Positions 21,791 to 32,749 of a DNA stretch of 64,000 nucleotides are shown piece after piece; the stretch's first letter is position 1, and each line of letters begins with the position of its first letter. The notes below the pieces were generated by a model that did not search any database, was not told the DNA's origin, and saw only the letters and a program-made list of their open reading frames with translations. Both the position numbers and the translations under genes were made by a program. Source of the stretch: Acholoe squamosa (Eukaryota; Annelida; Polychaeta; Phyllodocida; Polynoidae); the NCBI GenBank assembly GCA_949317995.1, contig OX439047.1, positions 1,040,501-1,104,500 on the forward strand, in the 5' to 3' direction.

Positions 21791-22130
21791 GCATACGTGT
21801 CTGACGCATAGGGCAGAATAATCCCTGTCATTCACGCGGAGGCGTCAGGCAGTCTACCTGACCCTACTCTTTTATTTCAGCGCATTGACTATTTCAAGGA
21901 CGTGAAACAAACAATTATTAATTACTATAATGACTCATTAAGCATATCATTTAAAACTTATATCACATAAACACTACGCATAGTTAGAACAGTTACGTGA
22001 GTTAACTGATGATTCAAGACAAACTTTATTAGTTATACATAAACATACATGAACTACTCCAAAGACTCGAGATGAACTTTTAATAAGTTACCTTTATGAT
22101 CTAAAGATATATGTCATTCTCATTTCTGTC

Positions 22131-22141
22131 AAAAGGGAGGA
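22131..22141 (+). other. Polypurine tract of the fossil
   Basis: AAAAGGGAGGA lies directly before the LTR start TGTTGTG, the usual primer site for plus-strand DNA synthesis in this family. The stretch from the integrase end (about 21,790) to here is AT-rich and non-coding. Confidence 0.75.
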
Positions 22142-22292
22142 TGTTGTGTGTTTGCGCGTACGCGCGCATGCGCGGCCGCCATCTTGTTTTTCTTACTTCC
22201 GGTAACAACAATCTCAATACACATGGCTGAGTCAATCGAGAGCTACTCTGTGTTACTCATCTTTAATCCATGATCATCATCATGTTTTAACA
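22142..22292 (+). repeat. Short LTR of the Ty3/gypsy fossil
   Basis: A 151-bp repeat-type end beginning TGTTGTGTG and finishing TTTTAACA, so its ends TGTT and AACA are inverse. It follows a polypurine tract, and the satellite starts right after it. It holds a 22-bp alternating purine-pyrimidine run (22,153-22,174) and NRF1-, YY1- and ETS-like sites at 22,164-22,173, 22,175-22,186 and 22,195-22,203, and no TATA box. Confidence 0.75.
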
Positions 22293-23539
22293 GAGAGGAG
22301 GCATGATAATACAAAAGATGGCAGCACCAGGTCAACGTGGTTCCATGTTGGGATCAAGGTGATAGTTGAAGAAATATCTCAGAGTTAAATCTGGTTTTTA
22401 CTGCACAGCACACTAAAGGCAGAGGGCTAATCTCTTAGTATAATTGGGATACAAAGGGGCCGGCTAAACTCATGGTATATACAGTGCATAGCCACTGAAT
22501 GCACCCTAAATCCAGGTAGACACTTAAAGCCAAATGAAAAAACGTTTACATGGTGCTGCCACCTTTTAGATTGTCATGCCTCCACCCACTTGCCTTGAAA
22601 GGACACATATTTTACATTTCTGTGGGAGGTAGGGTGTTAATCCCAAGGGCACCAGGGGATTAGCCACCTAGGGGGCTAAACTCATAGTATATATAGTGAC
22701 AACACCTCAAATGCCACCCCATATAACCATAGAATAATAAAACATCCAAGGGAAGCAGGGTCCCGGGAAAAGGGCCTCTTTTGGGGAGAGAGGAGAGAAA
22801 AAGGGTCTTGGTATCGTTTTGGGGTAATACATATTTTATTTCACTTCAAATTACCTCTGATTTTAAGGTGTGCCAGAGGTGCCTGGGGAATAGCCCCCTA
22901 GGGGGCTAAACTCGTAGTATATATATAGACACAGCACCTCAAATGCCACCCTATATATCCATAGAATATCAAAACATCCAAGGGATGCAGGGTCAGGTGA
23001 AAAGGACCTCTTTTGGGGAGAGAGGAGAGGAAAAGGGGCTTGGAGTCTTTTTGTGGTAATACATACTTATTTCAAAATATATAGGTTCTGGTTTTATGTT
23101 GGCACTGCAGGTGCCCTTGGTATTAACCCACTACCTCCCCAGAAAGGTAAAATATGTGTCCTTTCAAGGCAAGGCAGAGGAGGCATGATAATCCAAAAGG
23201 TGGCAGCACCATATCAATGTGGTTCCATGCTGGGATCAAGGTGAGAGTTGAAAAAATATCTCAGAGTTAAATCTGGTTTTTACTGCACAGCACACTAAAG
23301 GCAGAGGGCTAATCTCTTAGTATAATTGGGGTACAAAGGGGCCGGCTAAACTCATGGTATATACAGTGCATAGCCACTGAATGCACCCTAAATCCAGGTA
23401 GACACTTAAAGCCAAAAGAAAAAAACGTTTACATGATTCTGCCAACTTTTAGATTGTCATGCCTCCACCCACTTGCCTTGAAAGGACACATATTTTACAT
23501 TTCTGTGGGAGGTAGGGTGTTAATCCCAAGGGCACCAGG

Positions 23540-25960
23540 GGATTAGCCCCCTGGGGGGCTAAACTCATAGTATATATAGTGACAACACCTCAAATGCCAC
23601 CCCATATAACCATAGAACAATAAAACATCCAAGGGAAACAGGGTCCCAGGAAAGGGCCTCTTTTGGGGAGAGAGGAGAGAAAAAGGGGCTTGGAGACGTT
23701 TTGGGGTAATACATATTTTATTTCACTTCAAACTACCTCTGATTTTAAGGTGTGCCAGAGGTTCCTGGGGAATAGCCCCCTAGGCGGCTAAACTCATAGT
23801 ATATATAGTGACAACACCTCAAATGCCATCCCATATAACCATAGAACATTAAAACATCCAAGGGAAGCAGGGTCCCAGGAAAAGGGCCTCTTTTGGGGAG
23901 AGAGGAGAGAAAAAGGGGCTTGGAGTCGTTTTGGGGTAATACATATTTTATTTCACTTCAAATTACCTCTGATTTTAAGGTGTGCCAGAGGTGCCTGGGG
24001 AATAGCCCCCTAGGGGGCTAAACTCGTAGTATATATATAGACACAGCACCTCAAATGCCACCTTATATATCCATAGAATATTAAAACATCCAAGGGATGC
24101 AGGGTCAGGTGAAAAGGGCCTCTTTTGGGGAGAGAGGAGAGAAAAAGGGGCTTGGAGTCTTTTTGTGGTAATATATACTTATTTCAAAATATATAGGTTC
24201 TGGTTTTATGTTGGCACTGCAGGTGCCCTTGGTATTAACCCCCTACCTCCCCAGAAAGGAAAAATATGTGTCATTTCAAGGCAAGGGAGAGGAGGCATGA
24301 TAATCCAAAAGGTGGCAGCACCATGTCAACGTGGTTCCATGCTGGGATCAAGGTGAGAGTTGAAAAAATATCTCAGAGTTAAATCTGGTTTTTACTGCAC
24401 AGCACACTAAAGGCAGAGGGCTAATCTCTTAGTATAATTGGGATACAAAGGGGCCGGCTAAACTCATGGTATATACAGTGCATAGCCACTGAATGAACCC
24501 TAAATCCAGGTAGACACTTAAAGCCAAATGAAAAAACGTTTACATGGTGCTGCCACCTTTTAGATTGTCATGCCTCCACCCACTTGCCTTGAAAGGACAC
24601 ATATTTTACATTTCTGTGGGAGGTAGGGTGTTAATCCCAAGGGCACCAGGGGATTAGCCCCCTAGGGGGCTAAACTCATAGTATATATAGTGACAACACC
24701 TCAAATGCCACCCCATATAACCATAGAACATTAAAACATCCAAGGGAAGCAGGGTCCCGGGAAAAGGGCCTCTTTTGGGGAGAGAGGAGAGAAAAAGGGG
24801 CTTGGAGTCGTTTTGGGGTAATACATATTTTATTTCACTTCAAACTACCTCTGATTTTAAGGTGTGCCAGAGGTTCCTGGGGAATAGCCCCCTAGGCGGC
24901 TAAACTCATAGTATATATAGTGACAACACCTCAAATGCCATCCCATATAACCATAGAACATTAAAACATCCAAGGGAAGCAGGGTCCCAGGAAAAGGGCC
25001 TCTTTTGGGGAGAGAGGAGAGAAAAAGGGGCTTGGAGTCGTTTTGGGGTAATACATATTTTATTTCACTTCAAATTACCTCTGATTTTAAGGTGTGCCAG
25101 AGGTGCCTGGGGAATAGCCCCCTAGGGGGCTAAACTCGTAGTATATATATAGACACAGCACCTCAAATGCCACCTTATATATCCATAGAATATTAAAACA
25201 TCCAAGGGATGCAGGGTCAGGTGAAAAGGGCCTCTTTTGGGGAGAGAGGAGAGAAAAAGGGGCTTGGAGTCTTTTTGTGGTAATATATACTTATTTCAAA
25301 ATATATAGGTTCTGGTTTTATGTTGGCACTGCAGGTGCCCTTTGTATTAACCCCCTACCTCCCCAGAAAGGAAAAATATGTGTCATTTCAAGGCAAGGGA
25401 GAGGAGGCATGATAATCCAAAAGGTGGCAGCACCATGTCAACGTGGTTCCATGCTGGGATCAAGGTGAGAGTTGAAAAAATATCTCAGAGTTAAATCTGG
25501 TTTTTACTGCACAGCACACTAAAGGCAGAGGGCTAATCTCTTAGTATAATTGGGATACAAAGGGGCCGGCTAAACTCATGGTATATACAGTGCATAGCCA
25601 CTGAATGAACCCTAAATCCAGGTAGACACTTAAAGCCAAATGAAAAAACGTTTACATGGTGCTGCCACCTTTTAGATTGTCATGCCTCCACCCACTTGCC
25701 TTGAAAGGACACATATTTTACATTTCTGTGGGAGGTAGGGTGTTAATCCCAAGGGCACCAGGGGATTAGCCCCCTAGGGGGCTAAACTCATAGTATATAT
25801 AGTGACAACACCTCAAATGCCACCCCATATAACCATAGAACATTAAAACATCCAAGGGAAGCAGGGTCCCGGGAAAAGGGCCTCTTTTGGGGAGAGAGGA
25901 GAGAAAAAGGGGCTTGGAGTCATTTTGGGGTAATACATATTTTATTTCACTTCAAATTAC
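23540..25960 (+). repeat. Two adjacent 1,112-bp long-form monomers
   Basis: The units starting at 23,053 and 24,165 each have three palindrome positions (about 23,545, 23,773 and 24,004; then 24,655, 24,884 and 25,117). Both carry the variant CCCCCTAGGCGGCTA at the middle one. The shared variant shows the long form was duplicated as a whole after it arose. Confidence 0.8.
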
Positions 25961-28900
25961 CTCTCATTTTAAGGTGTGCCAGAGGTGCCTGGGGAATAGC
26001 CCCCTAGGGGGCTAAACTCGTAGTATATATAGACACATCACCTCAAATGCCATTCTATATATCCATAGAATATTAAAACATCCAAGGGATGCAGGGTCAG
26101 GTGAAAAGGGCCTCTTTTGGGGAGAGAGGAGAGAAAAGGGGGCTTGGAGTCTTTTTGTGGTAATATATACTTAATCAAAATATATAGGTTCTGGTTTTAT
26201 GTTCGCACTGCAGGTGCCCTTAGTATTAACCCCCTACCTCCCCAGAAAGGAAAAATATGTGTCATTTCAAGGCAAGGGAGAGGAGGCATGATAATCCAAA
26301 AGGTGGCAGCACCATGTCAACGTGGTTCCATGCTGGGATCAAGGTGAGAGTTGAAAAATATCTCAGAGTTAAATCTGGTTTTTACTGCACAGCACACTAA
26401 AGGCAGAGGGCTAATCTCTTAGTATAATTGGGATACAAAGGGGCCGGCTAAACTCATGGTATATACAGTGCATAGCCACTGAATGAACCCTAAATCCACG
26501 TAGACTCTTAAAGCCAAATGAAAAAACGTTTACATGGTGCTGCCACCTTTTAGATTGTCATGCCTCCACCCACTTGCCTTGAAAGGACACATATTTTACA
26601 TTTCTGTGGGAGGTAGGGTGTTAATCCCAAGGGCACTAGGGGATTAGCCCCCTTGGGGGCTAAACTCATAGTATATATAGTGACAACACCTCAAATGCCA
26701 CCCCATATAACCATAGAACATTAAAACATCCAAGGGAAGCAGGGTCCCGGGAAAAGGGCCTCTTTTGGGGAGAGAGGAGAGAAAAAGGGGCTTGGAGTCG
26801 TTTTGGGGTAATACATATTTTATTTCACTTCAAATTACCTCTGATTTTAAGGTGTGCCAGAGGTGCCTGGGGAATAGCCCCCTAGGGGGCTAAACTCGTA
26901 GTATATATATAGACACAGCACCTCAAATGCCACCCTATATATCCATAGAATATTAAAACATCCAAGGGATGCAGGGTCAGGTGAAAAGGGCCCCTTTTGG
27001 TGAGAGAGGAGAGAAAAAGGGGCTTGGAGTCTTTTTGTGGTAATATATACTTATTTCAAAATATATAGGTTCTGGTTTTATGTTCGCACTGCAGGTGCCC
27101 TTGGTATTAACCCCCTACCTCCCCAGAAAGGTAAAATATGTGTCCTTTCAAGGCAAGGGAGAGGAGGCATGATAATCCAAAAGGTGGCAGCACCATATCA
27201 ACATGGTTCCATCCTGGGATCAAGGTGAGAGTTGAAAAAATATCTCAGAGTTAAATCTGGTTTTTACTGCACAGCACACTAAAGGCAGAGGGCTAATCTC
27301 TTAGTATAATTGGGATACAAAGGGGCCGGCTAAACTCATAGTATATACAGTGCATAGCCACTGAATGCACCCTAAATCCAGGTAGACACTTAAAGCCAAA
27401 TGAAAAATCGTTTACATGGTGCTGCCACCTTTTAGATTGTCATGCCTCCACCCACTTGCCTTGAAAGGACACATATTTTACATTTCTGTGGGAGGTAGGG
27501 TGTTAATCCCAAGGGCACCAGGGGATTAGCCCCCTAGGGGTTAAACTCATAGTATATAGTGACAACACCACAAATGCTACCCCATATAACCATAGAATAT
27601 TAAAACATCCAAGGGAAGCAGGGTCCCGGGAAAAGGGCCTCTTTTGGGGAGAGAGAAGAGAAAAAGGGGCTTGCAGTCATTTTGGAGTAATACATATTTT
27701 ATTTCACTTCAAATTACCTCTGATTTTAAGGTGTGCCAGAGGTGCCTGGGGAATAGCCCCCTAGGGGGCTAAACTCTTAGTATATATAGACACATCACCT
27801 CAAATGCCATTCTATATATCCATAGAATATTAAAACATCCAAGGGATGCAGGGTCAGGTGAAAAGGGCCTCTTTTGGGGAGAGAGGAGAGAAAAGGGGGC
27901 TTGGAGTCTTTTTGTGGTAATATATACTTATTTCAAAATATATAGGTTCTGGTTTTATGTTGGCACTGCAGGTGCCCTTGGTATTAACCCCCGACCTCCC
28001 CAGAAAGGAAAAATATGTGTCATTTCAAGGCAAGGGAGAGGAGGCATGATAATCCAAAAGGTGGCAGCACCATGTCAATGTGGTTCCATGCTGGGATATA
28101 GGTGAGAGTTGAAAAATATCTCAGAGTTAAATCTGGTTTTTACTGCACAGCACACTAAAGGCAGAGGGCTAATCTCTTAGTATAATTGGGATACAAAGGG
28201 GCCGGCTAAACTCATGGTATATACAGTGCATAGCCACTGAATGAACCCTAAATCCACGTAGACACTTAAAGCCAAATGAAAAAACGTTTACATGGTGCTG
28301 CCACCTTTTAGATTGTCATGCCTCCACCCACTTGCCTTGAAAGGACACATATTTTACATTTCTGTGGGAGGTAGGGTGTTAATCCCAAGGGCACCAGGGG
28401 ATTAGCCCCCTAGGGGGCTAAACTCATAGTATATATAGTGACAACACCTCAAATGCCACCCCATATAACCATAGAACATTAAAACATCCAAGGGAAGCAG
28501 GGTCCCGGGAAAAGGGCCTCTTTTGGGGAGAGAGGAGAGAAAAAGGGGCTTGGAGTCGTTTTGGGGTAATACATATTTTATTTCACTTCAAATTACCTCT
28601 GATTTTAAGGTGTGCCAGAGGTGCCTGGGGAATAGCCCCCTAGGGGGCTAAACTCGTAGTATATATATAGACACAGCACCTCAAATGCCACCCTATATAT
28701 CCATAGAATATTAAAACATCCAAGGGATGCAGGGTCAGGTGAAAAGGGCCTCTTTTGGGGAGAGAGGAGAGAAAAAGGGGCTTGGAGTCTTCTTTTTGTG
28801 GTAATATATACTTATTTCAAAATATATAGGTTCTGGTTTTATGTTGGCACTGCAGGTGCCCTTGGTATTAACCCCCTACCTCCCCAGAAAGGTAAAATAT

Positions 28901-30732
28901 GTGTCATTTCAAGGCAAGAGAGAGGAGGCATGATAATCCAAAAGGTGGCAGCACCATGTCAACGTGGTTCCATGCTGGGATCAAGGTGAGAGTTGAAAAA
29001 AAATCTCAATGTTAAATCTGGTTTCTACTGCACAGCACACTAAAGGTAGAGGGCTAATCTCTTAGTATAATTGGGATACAAAGGGGCCGGCTAAACTCAT
29101 GGTATATACAGTGCATAGCCACTGAATGCACCCTAAATCCAGGTAGACACTTAAAGCCAAATGAAAAAACGTTTACATGGTGCTGCCACCTTTTAGATTG
29201 TCATGCCTCCACCCACTTGCCTTGAAAGGACACATATTTTACATTTCTGTGGGAGGAAGGGTGTTAATCCCAAGGGCACCAGGGGATTAGCCCCCTTGGG
29301 GGCTAAACTCATAGTATATATAGTGACAACACCTCAAATGCCACCCCATATAACCATAGAACATTAAAACATCCAAGGGAAGCAGGGTCCCGGGAAAAGG
29401 GCCTCTTTTGGGGAGAGAGGAGAGAAAAAGGGGCTTGGAGTCGTTTTGGGGTAATACATATTTTATTTCACTTCAAATTACCTCTGATTTTAAGGTGTGC
29501 CAGAGGTGCCTGGGGAATAGCCCCCTAGGGGGCTAAACTCGTAGTATATATATAGACACAGCACCTCAAATGCCACCCTATATATCCATAGAATATTAAA
29601 ACATCCAAGGGATGCAGGGTCAGGTGAAAAGGGCCTCTTTTGGGGAGAGAGGAGAGAAAAAGGGGCTTGGAGTCTTTTTGTGGTAATATATACTTATTTC
29701 AAAATATATAGGTTCTGGTTTTATGTTGGCACTGCAGGTGCCCTTGGTATTAACCCCCTACCTCCCCAGAAAGGTAAAATATGTGTCCTTTCAAGGCAAG
29801 GGAGAGGAGGCATGATAATCCAAAAGGTGGCAGCACCATATCAACATGGTTCCATCCTGGGATCAAGGTGAGAGTTGAAAAAATATCTCAGAGTTAAATC
29901 TGGTTTTTACTGCACAGCACACTAAAGGCACAGGGCTAATCTCTTAGTATAATTGGGATACAAAGGGGCCGGCTAAACTCATAGTATATACAGTGCATAG
30001 CCACTGAATGCACCCTAAATCTAGGTAGACACTTAAAGCCAAATGAAAAATCGTTTACATGGTGCTGCCACCTTTTAGATTGTCATGCCTCCACCCACTT
30101 GCCTTGAAAGGACACATATTTTACATTTCTGTGGGAGGTAGGGTGTTAATCCCAAGGGCACCAGGGGATTAGCCCCCTACGGGGCTAAACTCATAGTATA
30201 TAGTGACAACACCAAAAATGCCACCCCATATAACCATAGAATATTAAAACATCCAAGGGAAGCAGGGTCCCAGGAAAACGGCCTCTTTTCGGGAGAGAGG
30301 AGAGAAAAAGGGGCTTGGAGTCATTTTGGGGTAATACATATTTTATTTCACTTCAAATTACCTTTGATTTTAAGGTGTGCCAGAGGTGCCTGGGGAATAG
30401 CCCCCTAGGGGGCTAAACTCGTAGTATATATATAGACACAGCACCTCAAATGCCACCCTATATATCAATAGAATATTAAAACATCCAAGGGATGCAGGGT
30501 CAGGTGAAAAGGGCCTCTTTTGGGGAGAGAGGAGAGAAAAGGGGGCTTGGAGTCTTTTTGTGGTAATATATACTTATTTCAAAATAATAGGTTCTGGTTT
30601 TATGTTGGCACTGCAGGTGCCCTTGGTATTAACCCTCTACCTCCCCAGAAAGGAAAAATATGTGTCATTTCAAGGCAAGGGAGAGGAGGCATGATAATCC
30701 AAAAGGTGGCAGCACCATGTCAACGTGGTTCC

Positions 30733-30859
30733 CGTGAACCCTTTCGAGGAGAAACGGTATGATCGGAAGTGTGTCCCTGGTACCGGCGAAAGTTTATTGC
30801 TCATATTTTACAAGCGAAAATGGCGCCACGTTAGCGCTTCTCCCCCAAAGACGTAACCC
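30733..30859. mobile_element. 127-bp MITE-like insertion at the same monomer position
   Basis: A relative of 13,149-13,283 flanked by the same GTGGTTCC (30,725-30,732 and 30,860-30,867). It differs by several substitutions and a small length change. Because the site within the monomer is identical, it is more likely one old insertion later copied with its monomer than two separate events. Confidence 0.65.
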
Positions 30860-32749
30860 GTGGTTCCATGCTGGGATCAAGGTGAGAGTTGAAAAATATC
30901 TCAGAGTTAAATCTGGTTTTTACTGCACAGCACACTAAAGGCAGAGGGCTAATCTCTTAGTATAATTGGGATACAAAGGGGCGGGCTAAACTCATGGTAT
31001 ATACAGTGCATAGCCACTGAATGAACCCTAAATCCACGTAGACTCTTAAAGCCAAATGAAAAAACGTTTACATGGTGCTGCCACCTTTTAGATTGTCATG
31101 CCTCCACCCACTTGCCTTGAAAGGACACATATTTTACATTTCTGTGGGAGGTAGGATGTTAATCCCAAGGGCACCAGGGGACTAGCCCCCTAGGGGGCTA
31201 AAATCATAGTATATATAGTGACAACACCTCAAATGCCACCCCATATAACCATAGAACATTAAAACATCCAAGGGAAGCAGGGTCCCGGGAAAAGGGCCTC
31301 TTTTGGGGAGAGAGGAGAGAAAAAGGGGCTTGGAGTCGTTTTGGGGTAATACATATTTTATTTCACTTCAAATTACCTCTCATTTTAAGGTGTGCCAGAG
31401 GTGCCTGGGGAATAGCCCCCTAGGGGGCTAAACTCGTAGTATATATATAGACACAGCACCTCAAATGCCACCCTATATATCCATAGAATATTAAAACATC
31501 CAAGGGATGCAGGGTCAGGTGAAAAGGGCCTCTTTTGGGGAGAGAGGAGAGAAAAAGGGGCTTGGAGTCTTTTTGTGGTAATATATACTTATTTCAAAAT
31601 ATATAGGTTCTGGTTTTATGTTGGCACTGCAGGTGCCCTTGGTATTAACCCCCTACCACCCCAGAAAGGTAAAATATGTGTCCTTTCAAGGCAAGGGAGA
31701 GGAGGCATGATAATCCAAAAGGTGGCAGCACTATATCAACATGGTTCCATCCTGGGATCAAGGTGAGAGTTGAAAAAATATCTCAGAGTTAAATCTGGTT
31801 TTTACTGCACAGCACACTAAAGGCAGAGGGCTAATCTCTTAGTATAATTGGGATACAAAGGGGCCGGCTAAACTCATGGTATATACAGTGCATAGCCACT
31901 GAATGCACCCTAAATCCAGGTAGACACTTAAAGCCAAATGAAAAAAAGTTTACATGGTGCTGCCACCTTTTAGATTGTCATGCCTCCACCCACTTGCCTT
32001 GAAAGGACACATATTTTACATTTCTGTGGGAGGTAGGGTGTTAATCCCAAGGGCACCAGGGGATTAGCCCCCTAGGGAGCTAAACTCATAGTATATATAG
32101 TGACAACACCTCAAATGCCACCCCATATAACCATAGAACATAAAAACATCCAAGGGAAGCAGGGTCCCGGGAAAAGGGCCTCTTTTGGGGAGAGAGGAGA
32201 GAAAAAGGGGCTTGGAGTCGTTTTGGGGTAATACATATTTTATTTCACTTCAAATTACCTCTGATTTTAAGGTGTGCCAGAGGTGCCTGGGGAATAGCCC
32301 CCTAGGGGGCTAAACTTGTAGTATATATATAGACACAGCACCTCAAATGCCACCCTATATATCCATAGAATATTAAAACATCCAAGGGATGCAGGGTCAG
32401 GTGAAAAGGGCCTCTTTTGGGGAGACAGAAGAGAAAAAGGGGCTTGGAGTCTTTTTGTGGTAATATATACTTATTTCAAAATATATAGGTTCTGGTTTTA
32501 TGTTGGCACTGCAGGTGCCCTTGGTATTAACCCCCTACCTCCCCAGAAAGGTAAAATATGTGTCCTTTCAAGGCAAGGGAGAGGAGGCATGATAATCCAA
32601 AAGGTGGCAGCACCATATCAACATGGTTCCATGCTGGGATCAAGGTGAGAGTTGAAAAAATATCTCAGAGTTAAATCTGGTTTTTACTGCACAGCACACT
32701 AAAGGCACAGGGCTAATCTCTTAGTATAATTGGGATACATAGGGGCCGG

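Larger units (their letters stand above)
17668..22292 (+). mobile_element. Ty3/gypsy retroelement fossil in the satellite
   Basis: A Metaviridae-type element in the same orientation as the satellite. Parts in order are gag with zinc knuckle, aspartic protease, reverse transcriptase, RNase H and integrase, then an untranslated tail, a polypurine tract and one short LTR. The order RT-RNase H-integrase marks it as Ty3/gypsy rather than copia. The protease, RT and C-terminal features resemble the invertebrate K02A2.6/Mag-like group; that is recalled likeness, not a search result. It looks broken, with about three breaks in the coding part, and only one LTR is recognised. Much of gag-pol is still well preserved, so it is probably not very old, but with one LTR its age cannot be read from LTR divergence. 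No target duplication is visible. Confidence 0.9.
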
